Program-made: the position numbers and the translations under genes
Notes under the pieces: model-generated
Databases searched by the model: none
Told to the model about the DNA's origin: nothing
What the model saw: the letters and a program-made list of their open reading frames with translations, nothing else
In this document: positions 12,501-20,516 of the stretch, in pieces
Layout of the letters: every line of letters begins with the position of its first letter
How positions within the stretch are numbered: position 1 is the stretch's first letter
Assembly: GCA_009801015.1 (NCBI GenBank)
Contig: VHZZ01009711.1
Location: forward strand, 36,992 to 57,759
Length of the DNA: 20,768 bases
Origin: Silene noctiflora
Taxonomy: Eukaryota; Streptophyta; Magnoliopsida; Caryophyllales; Caryophyllaceae
Direction of reading: 5' to 3'

Positions 12501-15500
12501 TGAACCTCAGAACAGACACGAAGGAGTGTGTTCAATGGGACCTAGGGCAGTGAGGGCGATAGGGCTTAAGGTTCAGGCTGGCATATCATACGACATTTTT
12601 ATTTCAGCATCTCATTACAAATGAGTTCATTAATCTAGTAGTCTCCTCATAACTGATACGGTTGGGAATCTTCTAGACAAAATACTATTGCACATTAAGA
12701 AAGATTGTGTTGGCAAAAAGAATCAGAATATGTCTATCAAGTTCCCAATAGTTCACTTTTGTAAACGAAATGTCCGCACAAAATTAATGCCTCTTACTAG
12801 GACACTCTTCAATTCTTCAAAGAAGTTTTCTCGCCCATGTTGCAATTAAAAACATCATAAATGAATTGTCACGACCTATGTTACTTCAACTCTTCCCTTA
12901 TGGAGTAATAGCCAATGTGGGTATGGAGTCCGTACCTGACGTTTTAGCAACATTAAACATGTTTTGACATCATAACCAAGTACAACTTACGCTACTATTA
13001 CATCCTTGAAGGTCTAGACCTATGTGATGACAGTGCAGGCGCACTATTGAACCTTTTGTGCACATTAGATAGTCCACAATAAGTGAATCGTGACTATAGT
13101 TTAAAATGACCTTGGTGCTCAGCACACAGGTTTTTCAACTAAATTTGTATTTTTTTAGCTACAGTTTTTTCCACTATTTCTCTTTTTTGAATTTTAAAGA
13201 GGGTTAACATGTAACGGAGTAAATACTAGGGATAACTTGCCAAAGAAAAGGGTATAATACAAGAACGAGAAGAACGCCTCGCAGGCTGTGCCTTGTCTAT
13301 AAGGCACACTTAATGCAAACTGAGGCGTTTATGCTAGTGCCCTAGTGAGCTTTGAAATTAAGTGCGCAGGAGGCACACTTATTAAAACTAAGTCTTGGAG
13401 CAGAGAGATAATTCGACTAGAATGTTTATCACTATAAATAAGGGTATTTCAAAAGCAATTGCAGGAATAGTATTTGCCATAAAAATCACTAGGGCAAGAT
13501 ACATCTCGTATGATCTCAAAATTTGGTTCAATGACCCTGAAAGCCTTTACAATATTACTACTTGGTATCTTTGAGAGAAACCTCTTAAAACATAACAAAA
13601 ACGAAAAGATCTTGCATAGGCGACAAAGAGAAGAGATCATCATTACACATGTTGGCATTTGAATTTACAAATCCTACCTAGCTCCTGAATTTCCAATTCT
13701 CCCTTTCCTGTCAGCAATCAGGTTTATTTAAAAAGATTAATTTATTATTATTCTTCCACTGTTTTTTTCATTGTACTCTCCGTCCGAGTGAAATGTTATC
13801 TATTGTATATGGGACAAAGACCAAGAAAAGTAACCAAATACCCAGTTTACCTTTCTCCTCTTCTTGTTCTTTCATCATCTTATTGTTCATTCTGTCACTT
13901 TTTTCAGCTTTTCACCTGTCATTCTTATTATTTCCCAACTTTGCAGCTTTTATTTTTCTTTCCAATCTCCCCCATTAAGACCATTTTCATTCAAAATAAC
14001 AACAAAAATAAAATTAACATCACATCAAAAAGCAAAGGGTTGTCGGATTTTAGCGGTCAAATTAAGTGGTGACCTGAAAATTAAATCACATCAAAAATTA
14101 ACGTCACTTTTTCCCCTTGTCATATCTCGACTCCCTTCGTCTTGAATTTTCATTCAAACTCGGGATAAGTTTGTGAATTTTGACAGTGGTCGTTCTTTGA
14201 AATGGTCTTGAATTTGAGTTTGGTGCCTGAAAATTATATCGTGTGGTTGAATATGGGGTTGTGATGGTTGGTCAGTAATAAGGGGGTGTTTGGTTCACCC
14301 ATCATAGGTATAAGGTATGAGTTTGGAATGAGCTAAAACCATACCTTGTGTTTGTTTCATGTTTTTTGTATTTTGATACACATACCTCAAACCCATGAGC
14401 TATGGGTTTCTCGTACCCAAGGGGGGTGGTGGGTATGAGAATGATACCTTTGGAGTTTGGGTATCAAATAAAAGAAGAGAACTAAAAAGAAAAATGTCGT
14501 GAAAAGATCCATATTTTTTAAATATTCATAAAATTAAATTGTTTCTAAGACTTTTTTCCGGGAACCCGACATGTTTAATATATTCAAGAACTAAAATATT
14601 ACTCCCTCCTAGTCGCTCATTTATTCTCTCTTTCCTTTTTCATGGTAGTCGGATTTTCTTCCCTCTTTCCTTTTTTGGAAAGGTTTTTGTGGTCCAAATT
14701 TATTTGCATGTGGGGAAGAGTGTTTTGTGTGGTCCAAAATCATTTCCTTATTTCTTGTGCAAAATGGAAGGGGAAGAAATGAGCGACTAGGAGGAAGCAT
14801 GATATTTAAAAAAAGTAACATATAAAAAAATAATAGAGAAATTTTAACTAATTTAATACATGAAAATTTAAAGTAGAGAATTAATAAATAAGTAAATAGT
14901 ATAAAATCTTATTAATAAAGTAAACATACAACAAGATTTGATTCCTCATTCCAGAATTGAACCAAACAAAAGGTATGAGGAATCGAGTTTCAAACCCATA
15001 TCATATCACCCTGGTTTGATTCCTAATTCCAAACCGATACCTTTGTGCAAACCAAACACCACCACCACCACCACCACCACCACCCCCCCCCCCCCCCCAG
15101 TGTGGTTAGTGTGGTTGGAGGAGCTCGGGAGGAACGGTGATGGTAGGTTGTTAATACGAGTGGTAAGTCGGTGGCAAGGCCTGTAGTGGTGTGACAGTTT
15201 CATTGTCTCTTTAAGGTGGTCAGGAATGGCTAAATGAAGATGATTATGGTGTGGGAGAAGGTCATGGTGTTGGGGTGAGGTTTGATGCGTTGGTAGAGAG
15301 ATCAGAGGGGTTAAGTTTGAGCAGTAGGCAAGCAGCAGATGAGAGGTGAGAGGTGAGGAGGAAACCTGTGTCATTTACTCATTTCACAAAAGCAAAGCTA
15401 CTGAATATGGAAATGGATAACTATTGACTAATACACCCAAAAAAGAAAATAGATAACTATTGACCTTGACTGAAGGAGTGGAACTTATATGTGATGGATG

Positions 15501-18500
15501 AATTTGGTGGATTGCATAATTTGGTTTCCGATTTCAAGAAAAACATTGCGGAGTACAAATTACCACCAATTCACTTTAGAGTTATCTATCAAAATTGAAC
15601 TACTAAGATAATTCTGAAAATCATGGAAAATTGAACTACACCAAAACCGGCTAGTTCTCTGTTCATGCAGAGATTATACGAGAAGAGATCTATTTATCTT
15701 TTGCAAGCATGGAAAATTTACGAATATGGCCTTCTAGAATAGATCACGGAGAAGCCTAAGAAGGGGAAAGAAAGAAAAGATGGGAGAAGCAGGGAAGAAT
15801 GAGGTTGAGGTTGAACGCCCGAGGGGTGATCAAAATTTCTAAGCTTACTTTTCCATTGGAATGTTCAAACCGTAGTCGAGTCCATTCACAGTAGGCAATC
15901 GAAAAACATGAGATTATCTTGAAATGACTAAAGCTTTGGATCACTGAAGAAAATGAGCAAATAAATTCTTCCTAATAATTATTCTAATATAAGTATAAAC
16001 AAACATAGAAAAGCACCAGCATACAGACAGGGGCAATGGATATTATAGGCTAAATGCACGAAAGCAAATCAAAGCAAAACAGAAAAGTGGGTTCAGAAAC
16101 TAATCTTCTTATTTCCATATCAACCACAAGCCAACTACAAACAGATTCAAATGTGAACTCTAGTTACCTTTTCTTCTCTTACAGGAACAACTTCACCAGA
16201 CAACGCAATGAGGGATGGATGCTGTAGAAAAGAAAAACCAGAAGATTTGTTAAGCTTAAACTTGAGTACAATATTAAAGCTAGTTACCTGAAGAACAACT
16301 GCAATCAGGACCAACCTTTCTCATTGATCGAAATAAATTTGCAAGTGGCCCAGGGTGAGTACTTGCCACAGCAAATGATGCACGCTGATCTACTTCAGTA
16401 TTCTGTATCAAAAAAAGAAAAAAAAAATTACGTATTTCAACGACATTTGAAACAGAAATGACGCATTTACCAGTATTTGATGTATCATCAGGTTGCATGC
16501 AGCTAAATCATTTAGAATGTGGAACATCACACATTAGTGGAAATAGGTAAGAAAAAGATGTTTACTTTCTCTAAATGGAACAACAAATGTCGGGAAAAGC
16601 CTTCTACACATTCCTCCAGACATTGTATGAAGTGACACAAATAAAAGAAAGATTGATTGTTGACACTTGACAACCAGCCTGATTTTGAGATTTCTGCATC
16701 GTTCAGTTAGTTTTTCCACCGATTTGAACTTTTGTTGCCCCCATTCGATGGCCAAATAAGGGACTCACTTGTACAATCGCCTTTAAGATAAGGAGAAGAG
16801 AAACTCATAGGCCTTGTATTAAGATCAATTGCTTAAGAAGTAGCTTCGCGCTAGAGTGTGGAATTGTGGGGTACATTTACCAGCTAAGAATTATCCTACT
16901 GCATATATCATATATGAAACCTTGAAGAGAATTAGAGTACATATTCAAGGCAATTAATATTGTTCCACAGTTGTCCAGCTAGGCAACTGAATGTGAGAGA
17001 TTATTGAACCAAATTAATAAAGGCAATACAGTCTCTCAATTGTTGAAAGTTACAATCTCACACCATCAGGGACTGGAAGCATTTTTGCTGATCACAACAA
17101 GAACCACCATTTCAAATCCTCAGTAAGAGAGAAAATAGTGAAAAATGATGATGGAATAGTAAACTCCCATGAGGCCATGAACTGTGCAAGTGAGATGAAC
17201 CAACTCCCCGTTAAATTAAATTTTGCCGCAATGACACATTAATCAATAAAAGAGAAATTCAACATTTAAAAGAAATTAGTTTTTGGGGTAAAAAAAAATA
17301 TACAGTTATGAAAGTCGTAAAACATCAACTTTTTTTTCACCGAGACCCGAACAATATAGAAATAAAACAAATTTACGAGCCGAAAATAAAATAAAACAAA
17401 AGAGAAAACTAAAGTAACTGAAAACACTGGTAATGTAAATAAATAGGAAATTGAGTTAAAAATAACCAGAAAATTGTAGAAAAAACAAATATTTAGGAAG
17501 ACAAAGAATTAACTCCATCTACATGAGGTATTATGCTACATCTACAAGAACGCAAAAAAATATATATAATATAAAGAAGGCAAATTTAACGAAAATAACC
17601 CAACCTTTGTTAAATCTTCTAAAAATAACTCAACCTTTCAACTTAAACAATAATAATCCAACCTTAGCATTTTCATCACAAAAATATCTCATTGCTCAAC
17701 TAAATTGCAATTTTAGTAAATTAAGGAATGATATTTTGTAAAATACTTTAATAAAATATGTAAAATATGATTTTATGTAAAAAAAAAAGTTTAATCAAAA
17801 TCAAATTTTTTAATTTTTTTCATATTTTATGTAAAATAAAAAGAGTAAGTAAAAGAATTCATAACTAAGCACTCATAATTTTTAATTAACTCAACTGATT
17901 GGAAAGCCGGCGAACAATGACCATTCGTCCACAAGAGTAAACTTTTTTACAGAATATATCAAAGAACCTACAAATTTGGAATTTGAGTGAACTTTTTGCT
18001 TGTATATTTTCCTTGCATAATATCAAATTTAAAGATTTATTAAAATATTTTACAAAATATTATACCTTAATTTGCTAAAAATGCAATTTAGTTGATTAAT
18101 GGGATATTTGTGTGACGAAAATGCAAAGGTTTGATTATTATTGTTTAAGTTGAAAGGTAGGGTTATTTTGGAAGATTTAACAAAGGTCGGATTATTTTCG
18201 TTAAATTTGCCTATGAAGAAATAATACTAATACTAATGCTGATGCTGATGCTGATACTGATACTAATACTAATACTAATACTAATGATAACAAGAAATGT
18301 CATGAGTGACTTCTCGGCCTACAAAGAACCTAATGGTGATAGAGTGAGCATGAACATGGGCAAAATTTTCCAGAACTTCAAGGGAAACACCAAAACACAA
18401 GAGAAGCTCTAAGGTTTGTCCACGGACTTCTACAGCCACATAGAAGTAAGAGAATATATGAGGGTGAAGAATCAGGTGGAAATGTCGTGTCCTACTAGAG

Positions 18501-19208
18501 CGCTAGACCTTTTTCATGCATACTTGAAGGTACTTGGGTGTACTAACATCTTCATGCATATATTAGGAGCTTACAATAGTATCTAAGATGGACTAGAATG
18601 GTCCACGTGGTGGTTGTAAGAGACATGCCTAGACGGCTAGACCATTCTCGGATGATCATACCAAGATCGTTCCTAAGACTAGGAGAGGGTTGAGGACCTA
18701 ATAAATAGAGGTCTGTACATAAAGGTAGTAGAGATGGCTTAGCAGTATATCAACAAACTACAGTAGTTAGTAGTCCGTAAATGTTAACCATGGGCAATCT
18801 TATTAGTTTGTAACTTGTTTATTACTCCATCGAAAAACTACAAAAAGGGTGACTAACCACATTATGCAAATCATCTTTGGGAACCCAGATATATGGCTTC
18901 CCGGTGTTGAGCAAATAATTGACTTTTGAAGTGTAAATGTCCTGCTTGCTAAAACAAACCAAAGCAAGACGGTCAGGTCAAACAACGGTAGAATAGGAGA
19001 TTAATGGTGTTGAAATTACCTTCCCTTGGAAACAGCTTTAATGGTGTTAAGATTACCTTGCCAATTCGAGGCAAGAATGTTCTGGACAAGTATGAGTAGT
19101 AAACTATCAGCACAAATACTAAGTAATTGACGATTTAATTGAATAAAGAGGGAAAGAAATAGAGACAACCTTGCATTTCTTAGCTAGGCTCAACACGCCG
19201 CCCTTCAT
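3352..19208 (-). CDS. Nine-exon gene for a PPOX-like (FMN-binding split-barrel) / DUF2470-like plant protein, 300 aa
   Basis: The coding sequence is join(19170-19208, 19020-19081, 18858-18948, 16316-16402, 16168-16221, 12162-12346, 4771-4853, 4394-4494, 3352-3552) on the minus strand: 903 bp, no internal stop, all introns GT..AG. Visible segments: a basic N-terminus (MKGG...KKCK) followed by NILASNWQG (14-22), GKPYIWVPKDDLHNV (50-64), RASFAVASTHPGPL (71-84), ALSGEVVPV within 94-111, CTFIDGNGG (175-183), and a C-terminal block with KLIDGINQSELRRRAL (206-221), LNVNARDAY (229-237) and SVDCQGFDVL. From family knowledge, the SFAV..GPL and LSGEVV layout fits the pyridoxamine-oxidase-like split barrel. 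The C-terminal block resembles DUF2470 of HugZ-like and glutamyl-tRNA-reductase-binding proteins. Such folds bind FMN or heme, but the activity and ligand here are unknown. No convincing transit peptide is seen. The start is fixed by an in-frame TAA two codons upstream (19212-19214). I am confident of the gene and less so of its function. Confidence 0.88.
3553..4393 (-). other. Intron 8 (841 bp)
   Basis: GTAAGA..CGCAG borders. It contains an A/TA-rich stretch (about 3947-3966) and a Stowaway-like MITE (4075-4303). A minus-strand open frame at 3863-4177 covers parts of both and has no domain. Confidence 0.85.
4075..4303. mobile_element. Stowaway-like MITE, eroded
   Basis: It starts TA|CTACCTCCATCCCGAATTTA, close to the plant Stowaway end CTCCCTCCGTCCC. 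It ends ATGGTCAGGAG|TA, a degraded copy of the opposite end. TA lies at both borders (4073-4074 and 4304-4305). The left end is convincing and the right end weak. Confidence 0.5.
4394..4494 (-). CDS. Exon 8 (end of residue 201 to 234)
   Basis: The acceptor is TTCTTTGCAG|CTCCTT and the donor GCAAGG|GTAAGA. The exon reads PLATKLIDGINQSELRRRAL...LNVNAR. This is the first helix of the C-terminal DUF2470-like part. Confidence 0.92.
4495..4770 (-). other. Intron 7 (276 bp)
   Basis: GTAAGA..TTTGCAG borders. It contains TACTCCCTTTAATTTAGGGA at about 4566, which resembles a Stowaway terminus, but I see no matching second end. Confidence 0.85.
4771..4853 (-). CDS. Exon 7 (end of residue 173 to start of 201)
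   Basis: The acceptor is GGTGGTGCAG|CTCTTG. The leading C completes a split AGC codon. The exon reads SCTFIDGNGGNHEVDLDDF and ends TTAA|GTAAGA with one base of the next split codon. It lies 7.3 kb from exon 6 but joins it in exact phase. Confidence 0.9.
5676..5738 (+). mobile_element. RTE-like LINE, 3'-terminal part, piece A
   Basis: The plus strand reads MENRLRWFDHVRRKPTDSII, the hallmark C-terminal segment of plant LINE reverse-transcriptase ORFs (consensus-like RLRWFGHVxRRP). The element is 5'-truncated here and interrupted on its right by a 1.57-kb insertion. It resumes at about 7313. Confidence 0.8.
5739..7312 (+). mobile_element. Solo LTR-like insertion (about 1.57 kb) splitting the LINE
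   Basis: It begins TGTCGGTC at 5739 and ends near ACGACG at about 7312, where the LINE frame resumes. TATAAATA at about 6306 is followed by a long T-rich, non-coding leader-like part and CTTGGGTTCGACCC at about 7203. No coding region and no second LTR are present. This layout is that of a large Ty3/gypsy-type LTR left after recombination. The 61-codon frame at 6021-6206 lies inside it and is not a gene. Exact edges and target duplication are unresolved. Confidence 0.6.
6306..6313 (+). promoter_or_regulatory. TATA box of the solo LTR
   Basis: TATAAATA in the context CCCATATAAATAGCC is the best promoter-like motif of the inserted LTR. It lies in the first intron half of a minus-strand gene, so any transcript would run antisense to that gene. 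Confidence 0.45.
7313..7879 (+). mobile_element. RTE-like LINE, 3'-terminal part, piece B with 3' end
   Basis: It reads KVARGRGRPKQTWLRVIEHD and then MRFLGLEEGMVMEMTQWREMIHW, the standard end of plant LINE RT proteins (GRGRPKKTW..VI..DM..L.L.E.....WR..I). The 3' UTR continues to GGTCACCAATGGACGG, GATGATTCATG, TTAGGATTAAAGGCTGTGATG and a TTG-repeat tail (about 7869-7878), as in plant RTE LINEs. Together with piece A it is one 5'-truncated copy. Confidence 0.82.
7885..8420. other. Intronic stretch without recognised content
   Basis: It lies between the LINE 3' end and the short TG..CA element. No open frame with a domain and no terminal repeats were seen. Confidence 0.5.
8421..8623 (-). mobile_element. 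Short LTR/TRIM-like element (about 203 bp)
   Basis: On the minus strand it starts TGTAACACCCCATGAGG, a typical plant LTR start. It carries TTGTCCCACATCGAGAAAG and TTTATAAAAG (TATA-like) and ends GGGTTATCA, giving TG..CA termini with imperfect inverted ends. An alternative right end is GTGTTAC near 8444. I find no clear 5-bp target duplication, so the borders are tentative. Confidence 0.4.
9358..9665. mobile_element. Tourist/Harbinger-type MITE inside the LINE
   Basis: This 308-bp element has long terminal inverted repeats. The left end GGGTTTGCTTGAGATGAGAG and the complement of the right end GGGCTTGTTTGGGATGAGAG match through about 65 bases, including TTATTAAGGGAG and GCTAAAAC. It is flanked on both sides by TAA (9355-9357 and 9666-9668), the 3-bp duplication of PIF/Harbinger. 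The interrupted LINE frame continues on both sides. Confidence 0.85.
10110..10308. mobile_element. GC-rich hAT-like non-autonomous element inside the LINE
   Basis: About 199 bp, very rich in GGCC/CCCGG words and unlike the AT-rich surroundings. It is bounded by 8-bp near-identical direct repeats, TCTACTGT (10102-10109) and TCTATTGT (10309-10316), as hAT elements make. The ends GGTCAACAGTG and GGTGGGCAGTG form imperfect inverted repeats. Removing the element and one repeat restores LINE reading MKLWETIDETIRQLMEK. Exact ends may shift by a few bases. Open frames crossing it on both strands are artefacts. Confidence 0.7.
10511..11593. other. Intronic stretch, no gene seen
   Basis: AT-rich with no supported coding frame. 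Around 11020-11062 the words CCCCACCTAGGTGGGAGCTTC and a TATTGTCGTG end are reminiscent of the 3' end of a plant SINE, but a 5' tRNA-like head with clear A and B boxes is not visible. The part after about 11110 may belong to the LINE remnant that follows. Confidence 0.4.
11594..11833 (+). pseudogene. LINE ORF1/gag-like remnant with DUF4283-like segment
   Basis: One plus-strand frame with two stops reads DDYDADDIVDKYWNWKNTL, then VGNFLGARPKID, NKKGWFLFHFNDTCDL and VFRVRNWIMR. The order W-(K)N-LVG-FLG-RP, then GWFLF.F, then a hydrophobic end with W is that of DUF4283, the N-terminal domain of plant L1-type ORF1 proteins. Further stops follow, and no zinc knuckle or RT is seen downstream before exon 6. 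Confidence 0.55.
11966..12017. repeat. (TG)10 microsatellite in the loop of a 9-bp inverted repeat
   Basis: Ten TG units (11991-12010). The flanks ACTGCCTCA (11966-11974) and TGAGGCAGT (12009-12017) are exact complements, so the tract lies in a potential hairpin loop. It is about 150 bp downstream of exon 6 in transcript order, within intron 6. Confidence 0.85.
12162..12346 (-). CDS. Exon 6 (residues 112-172 plus two bases of 173)
   Basis: The acceptor is TTGTAACAG|GTGAAA and the donor ATCAG|GTAGGA. The exon carries a likely amphipathic helix (YESLREMITAEVTEIAESG), a serine-rich SGILSSSTIGHTSRSENL stretch and the strand NYVVYKFNI. It is flanked by the two largest introns (3.8 and 7.3 kb). 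Confidence 0.9.
13776..13830. mobile_element. One end of a Stowaway-like MITE
   Basis: TA|CTCTCCGTCCGAGTGAAATG closely resembles a Stowaway terminus (CTCCCTCCGTCC) and its usual continuation GTTATCTAT. I could not find a matching inverted end, so only this terminus is annotated. The overlapping open frames at 13788-14145 have no recognisable domain. Confidence 0.5.
14389..14409. repeat. 8-bp perfect hairpin within the Tourist-like element
   Basis: AAACCCAT, loop GAGCT, ATGGGTTT. Confidence 0.75.
14602..14797. mobile_element. Stowaway-like MITE nested in the Tourist-like element
   Basis: 196 bp. It starts TA|CTCCCTCCTAGTCGCTCATT and ends AAATGAGCGACTAGGAGGAAG, giving inverted ends of about 20 bp with a single change. 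TA is intact on the left (14600-14601) and is CA on the right. A purine-rich strand with short open frames crosses it but is not coding. Confidence 0.8.
15058..15098. repeat. (ACC)9 followed by C16
   Basis: A trinucleotide run ACC x9 passes directly into a 16-base C homopolymer. It sits exactly where the right terminus of the Tourist-like element should read CACCCCC. Open frames reading polyThr/polyPro or polyVal/polyGly here are artefacts. Confidence 0.9.
16168..16221 (-). CDS. Exon 5 (residues 94-111)
   Basis: This 54-bp phase 0/0 exon lies between TTTTCTACAG| and AAG|GTAACT. It encodes HPSLIALSGEVVPVREEK, the strand carrying the LSGEVVPV motif typical of split-barrel oxidase-like proteins. 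Intron 4 before it is 94 bp. Confidence 0.87.
16222..16315 (-). other. Intron 4 (94 bp)
   Basis: GTTGGT..CTACAG borders. An internal TCAG|GTAACT at 16287-16288 is a decoy donor that would break the frame. Confidence 0.75.
16316..16402 (-). CDS. Exon 4 (residues 65-93)
   Basis: The acceptor is TTTTGATACAG|AATACT. The exon is 29 codons, from NTEVDQRASFAVASTHPGPL to RSMRK, and ends AAG|GTTGGT. A better-looking donor 33 bases later (TCAG|GTAACT) would end in phase 1, put a stop in exon 5 and leave an intron of only about 61 bp. The GTTGGT site is therefore preferred. Confidence 0.82.
17579..18211. mobile_element. Mutator-type MITE with long inverted repeats
   Basis: 633 bp. The left end GGCAAATTTAACGAAAATAA and the complement of the right end are identical over the first 20 bases and then match with few changes for roughly 180 bases. 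The flanks are TATAAAGAA (17570-17578) and TATGAAGAA (18212-18220), a 9-bp target duplication with one change, which is characteristic of Mutator-like elements. There is no transposase. An open frame in the left arm (17523-17741) is not a gene. Confidence 0.88.
18223..18287. repeat. Interrupted trinucleotide-type repeat (ATACTA / GATGCT)
   Basis: Alternating TAATAC, TGATGC and TGATAC hexamers, immediately next to the right target duplication of the Mutator-type MITE. Confidence 0.85.
18858..18948 (-). CDS. Exon 3 (end of residue 34 to 64)
   Basis: The acceptor is TTTTAG|CAAGCAG. The leading C completes AGC (Ser), and the frame then reads KQDIYTSKV...GKPYIWVPKDDLHNV. A second CAG seven bases later (AAGCAG|GACATT) would break the frame, so the first AG is used. 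The exon ends AATGTG|GTTAGT. Confidence 0.88.
19020..19081 (-). CDS. Exon 2 (residues 14-33 plus two bases of 34)
   Basis: The acceptor is TTGTCCAG|AACATT. The exon reads NILASNWQGNLNTIKAVSKG and ends GGAAG|GTAATT, leaving AG of a split serine codon. Intron 2 is only 71 bp (18949-19019), near the lower size limit for plant introns. Confidence 0.85.
19170..19208 (-). CDS. Exon 1 (residues 1-13)
   Basis: This 39-bp exon encodes MKGGVLSLAKKCK and ends in phase 0 at AAG|GTTGTC. The donor is non-optimal (GTTG rather than GTAAG). The choice is supported by the exact join to NILASNWQG in exon 2 and by the upstream in-frame stop at 19212-19214. Intron 1 is 88 bp. Confidence 0.8.
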
Positions 19209-19624
19209 CAGTTAATCTTGCACTGAACCTGTTCGATGAAATGACTCTATCAACGCCGTTATGCCGCGGCAAAAGTTGGAGATACCAACGCCTACACAAT
19301 GCCCAGCCTTTTAATATCAATAATAATAATTCAATACCCTCTCTGTTTCTTTTTTTTCTTTTCTGTTTCTTTTTTCTTTTCCAAATTAGTCTGAGTACCG
19401 TGTGAAATCAAGAAAAATGGACATACACGATATGTAACACCTCAAACTTTAATTGTTTTTAAACATAATGTTATTTTTCCTGAGCTTATTACCTCAAACT
19501 TTATTTTTATTTTTTTAGCATATGTGTATTTTTTCTGAACTCATTACAATTTATAAGTTAGATTTTTATTTTTTTCCTCAAAACTCAAATTTAAATAAGC
19601 TTATCAATAATATATATATATATA
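19209..19624 (-). promoter_or_regulatory. 5' UTR/promoter region of the minus-strand gene
   Basis: Only about 415 bp separate the start codon from the TA-flanked element at 19625. The leader contains stops in the ATG frame. No clear TATA box is seen at a normal distance. A pyrimidine tract (19337-19381 on the plus strand, purine-rich on the gene strand) is the most marked feature. The assignment is positional. Confidence 0.5.
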
Positions 19625-20255
19625 GGATCCTGTGCGAACTTTTTTACGGTGCAAACCGTACGAACCAATTAATAACTACTCTTCAATCAGTGACTTCAAT
19701 CACCGACACTTCTCAACCCAAATTCCAACCCACACTAAAGCTTATCATGTCGTCCTCTCTAATCCTTATCCATAACCACCATCACCACCAGTGAGTCGCC
19801 GACGATCTAGATGTCGGCCACCCAATAATGTTTGCCTGCAGCCCCTTCTTTGTCGATCCCATTTTCCGGCGATGAAATTAAATCGTGAAAAATGTCGACG
19901 AACACCATTTTCTGGCTCTAAACTTCCCGACTACTTCGCCAGCGATGTTACTTTTTTAAATTTGTTTTTCGTTTGTGGTAGATCTAGCTTTTATATTACG
20001 AATTTGTTGTGTAAAGAAGCGTGGATCTTGCGTATGGTTGTAATTGTCGTCGGTTTCTGAGGTGGGGAAGAGAGGGTGATGCGTGGTGGATCGTCTGCGT
20101 TTGGCTGACAAGGGTGGCGCGTGGAGGTGTTGTCGTGTACTGGGGAGGGGCAGGGGAGCAAATGGAATTGAAACGGGATGGAGGAGGGTCGCTAGAAAAT
20201 TCATAGGGTATGACAGGTGTACGTAGTGGTGGTCTTCAGGGTGCGAGGTGGTGAT

Positions 20256-20305
20256 GGCGGTCGTTGGGATATAACTGGCGGTCGTTGGGATATAACTGGC
20301 GGTCG
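20256..20305. repeat. 21-bp tandem repeat, 2.4 copies
   Basis: The unit begins GGCGGTCG and ends ATATAACT. Two exact copies (20256-20276, 20277-20297) are followed by GGCGGTCG. Confidence 0.9.
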
Positions 20306-20419
20306 TAAGCGTCGTATATGGTGGTTGTGATGGCGGTTAGAGAGGTAGTTGGTGTTGTGTAAATAAGGAGGCAGATTAATGGTGTTGTAGTGGGAGAGCA
20401 CGATTTCTGACATTTTTCC

Positions 20420-20495
20420 GGTATGGTGGTGGCAGTGGTGGTGGTCGGTGGCGGCGGTAGTGGTGGTGGTGGCGGCGGCAATGCTGGTGGCAGTG
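20420..20495. repeat. GGT/GGC-rich low-complexity tract
   Basis: Runs of GGTGGT and GGCGGC. They produce long polyproline, polythreonine and polyalanine frames on the minus strand, which should not be taken as proteins. Confidence 0.85.
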
Positions 20496-20516
20496 GATAC
20501 ACAAAATTTCAGCTTA

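Larger units (their letters stand above)
14282..15098. mobile_element. Tourist/Harbinger-like element, about 0.8 kb, host to a nested MITE
   Basis: The left end GGGGGTGTTTGGTTCACCCA follows TAA (14279-14281). The right end, read on the minus strand, is GGTGTTTGGTTTGCACAAAG followed by GGTATCGGTTTGGAAT. The left inner part has the same words GGTAT...GTTTGGAATGAG. The outer right end has been replaced by (ACC)9 and a C-run, so the 3' TAA copy is lost. A Stowaway-like MITE lies inside. Confidence 0.65.
12347..16167 (-). other. Intron 5 (3821 bp)
   Basis: GTAACT..TAACAG borders. 12347-13773 has no gene; around 13268-13385 AGGCACACTTA occurs twice in a low-complexity AGGC-type repeat. 15099-16167 has no gene either, only purine-rich GTGG/GAGG stretches (15100-15370). 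The transposons between are listed separately. Confidence 0.85.
16403..18857 (-). other. Intron 3 (2455 bp)
   Basis: GTTAGT..GATACAG borders. 16403-17569 holds no recognisable gene; minus-strand frames at 16280-16498 and 16534-16755 merely run through exon 4 or non-coding sequence. 18288-18857 also shows no gene. The Mutator-type MITE and a trinucleotide-like repeat are listed separately. Confidence 0.85.

Noticed and set aside
12860..12970. Words recalling a common plant dispersed repeat (ACCTATGTTACTTC, GTATGGAGTCCGTACC)
   Set aside because: The similarity rests on memory only and no borders are visible.
15006..15374. 122-codon minus-strand frame with polyVal/polyGly
   Set aside because: It reads through the (ACC)9C16 tract and purine-rich DNA, with no domain and no splice context.
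16280..16498. Minus-strand frame of 72 codons taken as one exon
   Set aside because: Only 16316-16402 joins in frame with neighbours. The rest is poly-T tract and intron.
16534..16790. Possible extra exon on the minus strand (AIVQVSPLFGHRMGAT)
   Set aside because: Exon 3 joins exon 4 directly in phase, so it is not needed, and no family residues are recognised.
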